DNA from: Bugula neritina
Lineage: Eukaryota; Bryozoa; Gymnolaemata; Cheilostomatida; Bugulidae
Reading direction: 5' to 3'
DNA: 42,724 bases
Assembly (NCBI GenBank): GCA_964035545.1
Contig: CAXIUT010000184.1
Coordinates: 1-42,724, forward strand
Shown: piece after piece, positions 10,428-21,400 of the stretch
How the letters are laid out: the number at the start of each line of letters is the position of its first letter
How positions within the stretch are numbered: the stretch's first letter is position 1
Position numbers and translations under genes: made by a program
The notes under the pieces: generated by a model
What the model saw: the letters and a program-made list of their open reading frames with translations, nothing else
Told to the model about the DNA's origin: nothing
Databases searched by the model: none

Positions 10428-12725
10428 TCACTATGTTTGTTCAGATTAACTTTATGACTGCGAATACCTCATTATTTCATCAGCATTTTCCTCAATAAAT
10501 TAACAAATGTCAGAACTCCTTCTTTGATATAGGTCATATTAATGATGCAAAGTCTACTTCTTATCTCTACTTCCCTCAGATTACTCGTTTTCTTTCCGAA
10601 ATGTCTCAACAATCGTCTCATTTTCAATTTGATACGGCTCCTTTTTCCTTCTTAATTTTATAAAATTATCTATAGTAGTATCATTATCTTAAGGAACATT
10701 AAGATCTGTACCTGTGATCGAGATATCACTGTCTTGAGATTGATAGCGATTTAAATACGAATCTAATGTATTCTTTTTAGGTTAGTATTTGAATAAAAGA
10801 CTATCTCTCTTTTATATTTTCTTTTATTACTTGTCTAATAAAGATATTTTACCTTTCTATCCTTTATTTATATGCTATATTTATAACTTTTGACTCTTTC
10901 CATCAACAAAAGATCCTACATTATGAACCTTCTTCTCAAGATTCCGATACAAAATATCATCCAAACTATTCTCTCCTAACAAATAATGACAATTCACTGA
11001 ACATTTCTGCCCAATTCTATGGGCTCTATCTTCAGCTTGCACCATAATACCTGGAGTCCAATGCAACTAAGCAAAAAGAACTGTACTGGCAGCAGTTAAG
11101 GTCAATCCTACTCCAGCAGCAGTGATACTCAACAAGGCTACAGTTATTTTTCTGTTTTACTGAAACAAATTGACATTTTTATGTCGATCCTAGGCAGACA
11201 TGCGACCATCTATTCTTATATATTATACTCTTTTATCACTCATTGCTTTTTCAAGTCCATCAAGGACATATTGATGATGCGCAAAGACCAGTATTTTAAT
11301 ATCATTTTCCAACAACTATAGGATATAATCTTTAACAGCATTTAGTTTGGCCTTGCCTGTCAGTATATAGGCCTACATGATCATACTTCTGACCTAGTTG
11401 TTAGAAGAGTCAGCATTTTGAAACATATCCAGCACCATGCTTTCAAAATTGCCTTTACTGCTATGAGCACTCAATATATCTTTGATCTATTTGATAACTC
11501 CTTTCTCAGTCTACACGTATACTTTCTGTCTTTGCTTATCTGGCAACTCAGTCAACACGTCTTTCTTCAACCTTCTTATCATTATCCTGTTATTTATCAA
11601 ATAATGCAACTCCTTAGCATTCTGACAACCGTTATATTCAATCGTCCGACTCCAGTGGTTCAAAGTTGGCTAGCAATATCGATTCCCAAATTATTTGAAA
11701 TTAGTAAAAGTGTCAGGACGCACTATCGACAACAAGTTAAATATCTCTCTTGGCTTAGCCAGTGCTGGCGTACCAGTCAAAAGAATAACTCTTTTACGTG
11801 TACTCAAAAAAGGACAAAGTATATCTGAACGCTTTATATTCTGGCTCTTCAAGTAGTGAGCCTCATCAGCGATCGCTATATTGTAATCTTAAAGTAGGTC
11901 TCTTGTTTTCCAAGCCAGATCATAAGATATTATCAAAGCCTTTATATTTTATCGAATCGCAGTCCCGCCTTTCGAATAGACCTGAATTTAATTTTTTTTA
12001 ATATAATCACTCATCCAAGTCAAAATCTACTGTTGCCAATTCAGTCTTAAAGCCGATGGACAAATAACCAAAAAGGGCCACTAATGCTTATAGATACTAA
12101 CTAAGGCCAGAGACTGTATAGTTTTGCCGACTCCCATCTAATCAGCCAACAAAATTCTCCCATGTCTCTTAATGCCAAACTAGAGCGATTCTTTCTGAAA
12201 CCCATACAACCTCTCATAGAATAGCATAGTCCTGGGCTAGATATCGACTTAGAGTGAGCTGTAGTGGACTACTCTATTGGCAGAATATGCAATATTTTTG
12301 ATTTACAGTTGATTTGACATCTAGCGATGAGCTTCAAAGACAAAATCAGGTATTTTGTAAATATTCGGACCATCATCTGCCTACTAGTAGAATTGACGGA
12401 CAGCCACCAAACAACCCTTATAATCACTAGCGTCGATCTACCATAATTTGTATGTGATATTCCAGTTGGCCTGATACTTCTATATTCAGTTGAGAGGTAC
12501 TTGTTTCAATAGTTCTTTCATGGAATTAGTAAACAGTTCGTAACTCAAACTAATTCCTACTTTTTGATTTCCTATCAACAAAAATGTCACATTGCTTTTC
12601 TTCTTATTCTGGGATGATTTTTTATTGTTATTCTGATAAGAAAATGGTCCTTAGTAGTGGGTTAGGTACTTCTGGTTTGTTTTGATTTGCCGGGCATTTA
12701 AATTATAGTCAATTAATATATATAA
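10428..12725 (-). CDS. SMARCAL1: SMARCAL1/ZRANB3-type SNF2 annealing helicase (5' end uncertain)
   Basis: SNF2-family DNA-dependent ATPase that re-anneals replication-fork DNA in known homologues. The visible frame of 758 codons starts with a HARP-like domain ('ISLSYELFTNSMKELLK', 'NWNITYKLWEID'). It continues with motif I 'LLADEMGVGKTIQ' (Glu = TAG at 12138-12140), motif II 'IADEAHYLK', motif III 'LLTGTPALAKP', motif V 'AGVGLTLTAASTVLFAELHW', and motif VI 'QAEDRAHRIGQ'. The tail is acidic and ends in alternating Ser/Glu. A 21-nt intron lies in the HARP region. No ATG opens this frame before an upstream TGA at 12726-12728, so at least one 5' exon is missing and probably lies within 12726-13330. 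Confidence 0.92.
12480..12500 (-). other. 21-nt GT..AG intron in helicase gene
   Basis: Minus-strand sequence begins gtacctctc and ends gaatatag. It contains an in-frame TGA that would otherwise interrupt the HARP-like domain. Removal keeps frame (21 nt). Confidence 0.85.
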
Positions 12726-13330
12726 TCAAAATCAATCACAGTAACTCTTTTCAGTTCTACACTTGGATGATAAATGAGATCGACAATTAAATTTGGTAAA
12801 CTTCTTCTACATCTACAAATACATATTCAACTTGACTGCCTACTTGTAGTCCTTGTTTATAAAAAACTTAGACCATCGACAGAGTTTGCCTTATGATGGC
12901 ACTTGCTACAGCACATGAAGAAGTCTTCCTTTGCTCTTCTTTCTATTCTTTGTCGCTTGAGGTCTATCTATTGTTGTTGATTCGTTGTTGCTGGGTTAGT
13001 TGTTTTATTTTTAACCAGTTTTTGAATAAAAGTTGTTTGAACTACATCCTAAAACCTACAACTTATCTCTCTTATTATTCTCTTTATTCTTGATTGTTCT
13101 TGTAGCTTGCTGTGTTTTGCAATTTCTTTTATCACAACCTTCCATTTCTTTAGTATTCTGCATAAATATAACCTAACTATCAGCTCTTCTTGGTTCTGTT
13201 CTAGCATCACTATCTATATTTTGTTTTTTTTTAATTTTATTAACAACTTGCTCACTAACTTCTTTAGAAATATCTTCTCTACTTTTTTATTGTTGTTTGC
13301 TTAGATATAGTAGATTGGGATGATGAAAGA
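12726..13330 (-). CDS. unresolved coding-looking region, probable 5' exons of the helicase gene
   Basis: All three minus-strand frames are largely free of TGA here and at least two look protein-like. One contains 'EIDLKRQRIERRAKEDF' followed by a CCxxCHHK cysteine cluster; the upstream stretch is rich in Gln/Lys/Arg/Asn. The N-termini of SMARCAL1-like proteins are basic and carry RPA- or zinc-binding segments, which would fit. Exon boundaries could not be fixed by eye. It may instead be a separate small gene. Confidence 0.35.
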
Positions 13331-14033
13331 CTATTCTTATTTATTTTTTATGAGGTAGAGGTTTATGTTTGTTCGGATTGGGATTGATTTTGATTTATTT
13401 TGAAAATAAATTAAATGATGAGATCTATGGAACTTTTCTCTTATTCATCTATTATTTGGAATAGAAAATAATATTTAGAACAATTACGTTATTAAAATTA
13501 TCTTATCCAATTTATAGATATTTATTAAAATAAGATCTTTCACTACTTATAAAAATAAAGGTATTGCCCATATAATGATTACAAATGATATCATAATTGA
13601 TTAAATCTACAAATGATAAAATAAAAACTAAGAAAGTAAACATAAATAATATAATTGGTCTAAGAATTAGCTGATAATCAAGTTTTTGAAGAAAAACAAT
13701 AATTTTTGAATTTTAGTCATTATCTATAAAAAGAAAGAGAATAAAAACATAATATCCTCTCAAGAAAAACAACCTCATTTGGTCTCAAGAAAAAACAACA
13801 AAACTATCATAATAGCAAAAGATACCAAAATAACAACTTTAATTTAGATGATAGTCTATTCTAAAGTTAATACATTAATTAAAATTCAAATTCTCCAAGT
13901 CTGTAACTCTTCTAGGAATAGTTTTCAACTAAAAATCAAAAAAATAGTCTTCCTTCTCATATATAAATCGATGATACCAGTGAATAGATATTCTATCTCA
14001 ATTCAATAACCCATAAACCTCCAAAACTCCAAG
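13331..14033. other. AT-rich intergenic region with unresolved 3' part of small membrane gene
   Basis: Low-complexity AT-rich DNA at 13400-13850. On the minus strand from about 14033 to 13810 other frames stay open ('IHWYHRFIYEKEDYFF', 'IEYLFTGIIDLYMRRK') and may be later exons of the membrane protein at 14034-14195, joined by short introns or a frameshift. Not resolved. Confidence 0.4.
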
Positions 14034-14195
14034 TCATAGACGTAGATTAGTAACAATAACGCCCAGATCTATTAAAAAAGCTTCTATTCTAAAAGCTTGA
14101 GGAGACCAACCACAAAATCCAGCCAAAACTTCAACAAGTAAAGCGACAACATACCAGCCACCGATAGATAAACTACTAAAGAATAAAGTTGTCAT
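14034..14195 (-). CDS. small membrane protein (partial or short)
   Basis: Open frame from ATG at 14195 to TGA, 53 aa, with hydrophobic stretches 'TTLFFSSLSIGGWYVVALL' and a second around 'AFLIDLGVIV'. It starts 33 bp after the nucleoside hydrolase stop on the same strand. The end is uncertain because open frames continue beyond 14034; a gttact..tggag 28-nt segment just before the stop could be an intron. Vaguely reminiscent of small transition-zone membrane proteins, but no family assignment is made. Confidence 0.35.
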   Translation of the reverse strand: MTTLFFSSLSIGGWYVVALLVEVLAGFCGWSPQAFRIEAFLIDLGVIVTNLRL

Positions 14196-14228
14196 AATAG
14201 TAGTCAGTAATAATAATAGATTGATCAA

Positions 14229-15152
14229 TCATTTTATTTTTTTTAAACAAATTAACATCAACTTCCAAAACGCCTCAACGTTTACACTTTCACATACTGT
14301 CGCATTTGCTACCTTATTCATAAAATAACAATTAGTCCTGCCTCGAGATTTACCCTCACATTCAATCTAAACATAAGCCTGTCTAGTTGTAAAATGCTAA
14401 GGATGTAACAAATAGTATATAGTGCATGGGTCGTGAACAGGAGGATAGTTGAAATTTTGGTTCTTTTTGTAACTTGTTTGAAAATATCTGAATAAAGGCA
14501 CCATCTTTAAACCTATGTTTGACTTTAATTCGCCTAACTACTAAAATATCTATTCAGTTGCCAAAACACTGTGAGTGACTTCCAGTGGTACCATGGTAAT
14601 AGGTAATCCACAGTTAAAGACAATAGTAGCTGCTTAGGGATCGACTAAGATGTTGAATTCAGCTGCTGGACTCCAATTGCCAATATTAATTGCCCCTCCC
14701 ATCAAAGTTATAGAATTTATTTTTGATTTTATATCAGGAAAAGCCTTCAAAAGAATCGCAAGATTAGTCATCGCACCAGTCACAACAAACTATATCTTCC
14801 CTTCTCGAGCCATAATCTTATCATATATATACAAATATGGCTTATCTTCTATAGGTTTATGTGGTGATACTTTTAACTATGCCCCTTCTAGTCCAGAAAC
14901 ACCATGAATTTAAGGTGCTACTTACAACTGACGACACAGAGGTTGAGATGCTCCTTTAACAACAGGAATATTGGTTGTTCCTATTTAGTAGAGAATATTA
15001 AGGGAATTTTGAGTTGTATTGTCAATAACAGAATTACCAGCCGATGTGGACAATCCAATCAGTTCAACACCAGGAGCCATAACAGCCATAATAATAGCCA
15101 TCATATCGTCATGTCCAGGATCGCAGTCAAGCCAAATATATTTCTTCTCCAT
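14229..15152 (-). CDS. inosine-uridine-type nucleoside hydrolase
   Basis: Splits the N-glycosidic bond of ribonucleosides to free base and ribose (purine/pyrimidine salvage). 307 aa, typical size, no intron. The N-terminal calcium/ribose-binding signature '[14 protein letters not shown]' carries the conserved aspartates. Further family motifs: '[15 protein letters not shown]', '[18 protein letters not shown]', 'VDPEAA' (Glu = TAA), and 'PPVHDPC' with the late catalytic/metal-site His-Asp. The protein ends in a short Lys-rich tail and TGA. No signal peptide is seen, so probably cytosolic. Divergent from the pocket-protein gene at 15573. Confidence 0.95.
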
Positions 15153-15572
15153 AATTATAAAAACAATATATCAATCAATTCAAAATATCAAATATAAATC
15201 AATTCGAAATATCAAAAATGATGAATTAGAATTGAATGTTTCTTTTTTATTTTATTTAAAATTAATAATTGATGATTTGAATGATCGTGATACTAAAATA
15301 TCAGTTAATAGATAATTTAATTTAAATTTGAATGTAACTCCTGCACCAGCTATCAAAAGATTAACAGTAGGAATTCAACAGGCTAAGAAACGGACAAAAT
15401 GGAATGGACTAACATACCCTTGACCTCTGTCTCAGATACTTTACAGACTACAAAAAAGTATCTGACCATGTAAGACTCAAATCAAATAGATTCTACCTGA
15501 TAAACTACAAATTGCCATGAAATCAGCCCTCTTCGTTTCAGAAAAGTCACAAAACATCTAAAATGTCAAAGT
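15153..15572. other. intergenic region between divergent genes
   Basis: AT-rich. Holds an imperfect roughly 23-bp direct repeat at about 15168-15216 (atcaattc.aaatatcaaa). An open + frame over about 15190-15421 ends with 'TPAPAIKRLTVGIQQAKKR' and TGA; it looks somewhat protein-like but has no clear ATG, and could be an unrecognised exon. Confidence 0.45.
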
Positions 15573-18088
15573 ATGTCAAATGATATTCAGGGGGAAAGAA
15601 TCTCACTACCTTCTCTCACACTAAGCCAAATGTTCAAAATGCATCAACCTGATGATGTCTTGGTTACCATCAAAGACTTCTATAAAAAAGTCAATATTGA
15701 AGATAAAGTAGCTGCTGCCTAACTCAAAAACCTTATCAGCTAAATCTCCACTCTCAACACTTATCATAAAAAATTTGAAAAAAGTATTTAAAAACTAGAA
15801 CTAAAAGAACGACATCCTGAAGCAGGAGGAGGAAATTATCTCAAAAACTGGTCTTCCTTTGCCTGGCTCCTCTACCTTCACGTTAAAAACAGAGTCTTCC
15901 ACAAAACTCTAGAACTAATTGAAAACACTTGCATGCTCGCCCATACAATAGCATTTATGCTTACTTGGGCATGGGACTACATCGTTCCCAAAGCTATTCT
16001 AAAGACATAGAAAAGAATAAACTAACAATCCTCACTCAACTAGGTGATAGTTATCTTTAGAGATAGAATTATGGACATGTTTACCATTAAAACCATCGAT
16101 CCCTATGCTTCCATTGCAAGCAAATTCGAACAATTCTTTTAAATAGAACTCAATAAAAAAGGAGTTATCAAAACTACAGGACAAGAAATCAACTTCTTCT
16201 CTCCTGAACTTCTATAAGCCAACTATCGAAGACTAGACAGACTATATTAAAAAATAATGGTCATTAACGACATAGATTAACGAGTATTTCTCAAATAAAG
16301 AATGGCCAACCTTACTCCATCAAAATTCACTCCCTTCGCTCGCCAAGGATATGCCAACAAAGGTCGCAGAGCACATGGAAACTAACCTACAAAATATACC
16401 AGTCACACAACTTTGAACTTCTAGATGATGTAAAAATTTTAAAACAAATTTGAAAACGCAATGAAAGGCAATCCCAACTAAGGAATCAACCCTAAACTAC
16501 CTAAACACGTCGTCATGTCACCAGCATCAACCATGAACGTCCCTCTGATCTGCCAAACACCCATATCAGCTGGCATGTAGATGTACAACTACATAAACGA
16601 AAAAAGCAGAAAATTCAAATAGATGTTTTCTCAAGGACAAATCATTAAAAGACCATTTGAAGCCAATATCGTCAGGCAAATTCATTTATTTTTGGATTTG
16701 TAAAAAAAATGCGATAAAAAAACCAAATAAATCAGATAACATCTCATCTACTCACTCTTCAAATTGGCTCTCTAAGATTTTTTAACTCTTCATCCATCAG
16801 AAACATAGAATTAAGCAGTGCATCACGCCATCATGGCTCTTAGCATAGAGATAGTATTCTTTGTAAACAATTCTATGAGCGTTACCTTCGAAGATATCTA
16901 AAAATAGACCAACATCTCAGCTCTAGATATGTGGAAAGCTTGTGACTTTTATACAAAATTTGACCGACTTATGCCATCGACAATGAAACACCATCTAACT
17001 GATCTAATGGCAGGGTACTTAACATACAAATTATGGAAAGAAAGAAACAACGTGTAGATGGTGGGCAAGTTAGCCCGAGGAGAAAAAGACATCTAAAAAC
17101 AAAATGAGTTCAGCGACAGGATGTTAAAAATGTTACTAGTTCAAACAGCTTATCAAGTCAATCAGATGGGCAACGCTTTAGGATTTGAAGATATAACAAT
17201 ATAGCATATATTTGAGACAATGAAGGTCATCTATACTAATTTTACTTGCATGTTATAGAATAGAAGTTTGGATCAACTCATCATGTGCGCTGTATTCGCA
17301 TGGAATAAGATATAAAAGTTGGATCTCAGTTTCAGATAAATTATTGACACATATAAAGATATCAGCTTATACAATAAAGAAATGCATGATATCGTGGTCC
17401 TCAAAGTGGTAGGAAAAGATAAAGAAATCAACCTCATCTAGTTCTATAACGACATCTTCATCAAAGAACTAAAACACTATATTTTGAGTATCAATAATGG
17501 GTATGTTTATGGTTATGTAGAAATGGAGAACAAAAAAAGAGAATTATCAGCAATCCTGTTTTGATGAGTCCGTTGAAAGAAGTTCTTCCAAGAGAACTAA
17601 ACAAAAAAAATATAAAGAAAGCAGTCAAAGATGGAAATACCAACCTACTCATCTCTTACAATGATAGTCCTCTGCTAAAGCAAGAACCTTTATCGTTTAA
17701 AGGAGTTCATAATCCAAAAACAAGAAAGATGATAGATTTCTAGCATGAATAAAAAGAATTCAAAGAATAGAAGATGAAATAAAAATAAAGACTATCACCT
17801 AAAATCAACACCCAACCCGCATAGTATTCAAAAAAACGTATATAATCTCATAACACAGCTGCACCAGTTAACAACTTCAACAATTATCCTTGGAAGCAAC
17901 AGCAACCAGTTCTTAACATAAATAATCATACTCCAACAAGAGTGAATAAAAACCAAGCAAATCAACCTAATTTTGAATTAAATCAATTTTCAACCAACCC
18001 AACTCCACCCATGAACTCGAAATCAGGAGCACCCAGCAAAGGAGTCACCAGTCTCGTTTATGGAAAGAACGCAAGAGGCAACCAATGA
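15573..18088 (+). CDS. RB1: retinoblastoma-like pocket protein
   Basis: Cell-cycle repressor family that binds E2F/DP factors in other eukaryotes; nuclear. 831 aa after removal of one 20-nt intron. The N-terminal helical region ('SSFAWLLYLHVKNRVFH', 'EANYRRLDRLYEKI') fits the Rb N-domain. Pocket A about 16590-17070 includes 'VHHAIMALSIEIVFFVNN' and 'ALDMWKACDFYTKFD'. Pocket B about 17180-17500 is the clearest: 'RSLDQLIMCAVFAWNKIEK', 'LDLSFREIIDTYKDIS', 'LIEFYNDIFIKELKHYIL'. The tail has 'SPLKE', 'LSPK' and other possible CDK sites and is Asn/Pro-rich. The start is the first ATG after an upstream TGA. The stop lies about 70 bp before a telomeric block. Confidence 0.88.
17501..17520 (+). other. 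20-nt GT..AG intron in pocket-protein gene
   Basis: gtatgtttatggttatgtag. Removing it joins 'LSINNG' to 'NGEQKKRIISNPVLMSPLK' and gives an exact codon multiple for the whole gene. Confidence 0.88.
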
Positions 18089-18157
18089 TATCTGTCCCTC
18101 AATATTATACTATCACTAAAATAGAAATCAAAAGTATATATTAAATTATTATTGAAG

Positions 18158-18220
18158 GGGGTTGGGGTTGGGGTTGGGGTTGGGGTTGGGGTTGGGGTTG
18201 GGGTTGGGGTTGGGGTTGGG
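18158..18220 (+). repeat. internal telomeric block 1, (GGGGTT)n
   Basis: Ten and a half perfect G4T2 units in right-end orientation, about 70 bp beyond the pocket-protein stop. The sequence continues on the right without any CCCCAA. 1-18220 would by itself make a telomere-to-telomere chromosome. Confidence 0.97.
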
Positions 18221-18462
18221 CTAAAGTTATTTTTTTTTCATAAGATCATTCTTATCTTTAATTCTCGCTTTCATATTATTATTTTTAATTTTAAAGGAAT
18301 ATGGACCAGTAGTCAAAAAGAAATTGAGTATAAGTTGCCATTTTCAGTATAAATCTGAGTTATTTTACACCAAAATTGTTAAATTCCAATCTCTAGCTTT
18401 ATATGATATAATATCATTGCAGGATGACATAAAATTGATTTCTATATTTAAAATTATAGAAA
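18221..18462. other. AT-rich spacer upstream of dynein-like gene
   Basis: 240 bp, AT-rich. No gene recognised; presumably the 5' region of the gene that follows. Confidence 0.5.
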
Positions 18463-21400
18463 ATGAACAATCGATCCTTTCTACACGAATCATTGGACAC
18501 CCTCAGCACTCAAATCTGCAAAGAAGGTCTCTGTCCACGTCCACAACTCTTTATAGCCATCTGGGAAGCCACACGTAAAGTCATCATCACCAACTCGCAA
18601 CATTCTAAACCCACTTTGCTCGCAAACTCCTTCCTTAGCTGGCTCTAACGCTCATCAGGCGAATGCTGGCTCAATTTTTAACCGACCTAGACAACATTGA
18701 AGGAATGCGGCATCAGTGGCAGAGTACATATATGACTATATAGTGCGTAGATGCAAAGAAATGGGAAGGAATAGGAACAATTAAAGACACCAACCTGTAC
18801 AACCATTTAAACAGCAACTAAAAAATATATTTTAAAAGTGATAGAGAACTACTTCTAAGATGTTTCTATCTACTGATAATCAAAATAAAAGAGCTACTAA
18901 AAGAACACAAAAACATGTAGATCTGTTTAGACAATTTGGGAACAATCAGAGTCAAATAAAGAAGTTATTCTTTTGACCCATTTGTTGTAAGCTAGCAATC
19001 AATGAATCCTAACTTCAGATACAAAAGATTACACTTAAAATAAAATCATAGTTAGAGAAGTGAAGATTCTAAAACTATATAGAGACATATTGACCAAATA
19101 AACTAGCAATCATCACCTTGTGAAATAAAGAAACGTCCTTATTTCCATCAACTCATAGTCTCTAACCAGCCTCCAACAACTAAGATATCAAACGATCTTC
19201 TAGGTGCAGGAATTGACCCATTGACTTACAACATAAAATACTCAAAACTAGCTAATAATAGTTCAAATCTATTGAATCAATAATTTATCAAACCTTAACA
19301 CAACTAGAATAGACATCCTTGTGTAATTGACAAGTTTTCAAGAACTAAAGGAACCCAGTTGACTGGTATCAAAGTTGGTAACTCTATTGTTGTTAGAATC
19401 GGGAGTAATTATAGTCCAGCTCTGAAGAATTATTATTTAGATGTGGGAAGTAAGAATATACAATGGGTTGGTTCATAATCTAAGATTAAACTTGATCATA
19501 GCAAACAAAGATGTGTGTTGCCTGCTAACTAGACAGAAGAGTATGCCTTTGTTACTAAAAAATGTACCAAACAACACCTTTAAAGCAGAGTTTAGCTGAG
19601 AAGATAGTTATATAGAAGGTATTGCTAGTACTACTAAAAGTATATTCCTAGTGATTGCGTTGCACCTTTAAACAAAGATTCAGTCGAAAAGATTATCAAA
19701 CAAGTGAAAGAGTTGGTTAAGAAGATAGGCAGGAAGTAAGGATCCCCTTTAATCAATAACTTGATAAATTAGGCCAATAAGGAATATTATTTGGCTTACA
19801 AGAAAGCTGTTTTAGATTATATATTGAAAGACAAAGAAGAGACTGTGAGGACAGGAATCAATGTATCGTTTAAGAGTGTTGCTGAGTGGGGTAGACCAGT
19901 TACAAAAGCATCAACAAAAGCATACCACTTAACCAATCTAAAAGAGTCTAAACGGAGGCTATAGCTAAACCACATTCTTTTTCCCGAGTGTTTAAACAAG
20001 ATATATTTGTAGAATGAGAAAATAAATTTGATAGAATTATTCAAGAAGAGAAAAGATGGAGAATATCGACCATTTAACATCCTTTACTACATAAAACGCA
20101 ATACGAATCAACTGAGTGAAGGCTACAACATGCTATGCTAATCTTGGGCAAAGAGAATTGCTGAGATAATAGAAGAGCATGTCAATATCAAGCAGGAATC
20201 ATACCAAAAGTTGAAACAGTTTTTCAATTCTATCCATATCATCATGTCAAATAAGCTCAAAGAACTGGTTTATAATACTATTGGTAGTATCTTATGTGAG
20301 TTTTCTTGCGAGAAGGGATCGATGAGGCAAACAAGAAATTTACTACTGATTAATATGACTGAAAATGGACAGAGTATAGGATTTATCGATGACGTATAAA
20401 AAGTATTTAAGCACTAGTTGTTGGAAATGATTGATAAAATAGTTGATATCACTAGAAAGGTGCCAAGAGTATAAAACTACTTAAAACTAAGTAATGACAT
20501 GTTTGTTTGGGGAATAGACTAGAACGATAGTTTTATTATTGATACTAAAAATACACTAAGAACTGTTTTTTAAGACAACTATCGCAAAATAAATGAGTTG
20601 AAAAAATAATTAATGAGTTTATAACAGATATTTACACTGATTGATAGGATAGTGGTGTGGTGTAGATAGAAGTTCACAGTCCAGGAGTTGCATGGAATAT
20701 TTTCTCAGATAGCTGAATACTAACAAAAGATATAAGAAGTTAAATGTTACTACATGTCGGATATGGTAGTAATCGATTGTATTTAACTAAAAAGAAAGTT
20801 ATCTAGTCATTTAAAATCACTGAAAAAGATGATATTCGATACAGTAGACGACCGCTTAAAACAGCGTAATGTAAACGTTTCTAACAGGATGAGTAAAAGT
20901 ATTCAGCTGATTTGCAAAAGCATATCAACAACTAGTTAATTTGTGGAGTTATATCGTGACATAGAGATAACCAAGCAGAGTGAGCTACCTTTGGTCTGTA
21001 CATAGATAGACTAGAATGCTAAAGATATCATGTTCATGTTCGGTGTCGATGGATTCAATGCTAATTTGGAGTTAATGAGATCGAGCTACATCAGCAGACA
21101 TTCTTATGTGGAACTGACTCAGCAAATATAAAAGAATTAGAAACGACTTTATGAGTAAAGGTTGGATTTGTAGAAGAAGCTAAGATAGAAAATAAATCGA
21201 TTCCAATCTGACACATTGTCTAGTTTGAAGGAAATCAATGCCAAGATAGACAACTTCGATATGCGCAAACTATACTCTTAGTACTTGTAGATACTGACAG
21301 TGTTTAAGCAGAAAGTGTAGCAGAACAAGCAGACTCAAAAAGAATTGAATAGTCAATAGTAGGACCTGAAGTGGCCAGCAACTGTATTTCCACATGCAAA

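Noticed and set aside
11418-12001. Plus-strand open frames over the helicase region
   Set aside because: Antisense to the SNF2 motifs, which are certain.
14650-15315. Plus-strand open frames over the nucleoside hydrolase
   Set aside because: Antisense to a complete, motif-perfect hydrolase gene up to 15152; only the part beyond that was considered.
18152-18352. Open frame with poly Gly-Val from the telomeric block
   Set aside because: G4T2 is open in all frames; nothing conserved on either side.
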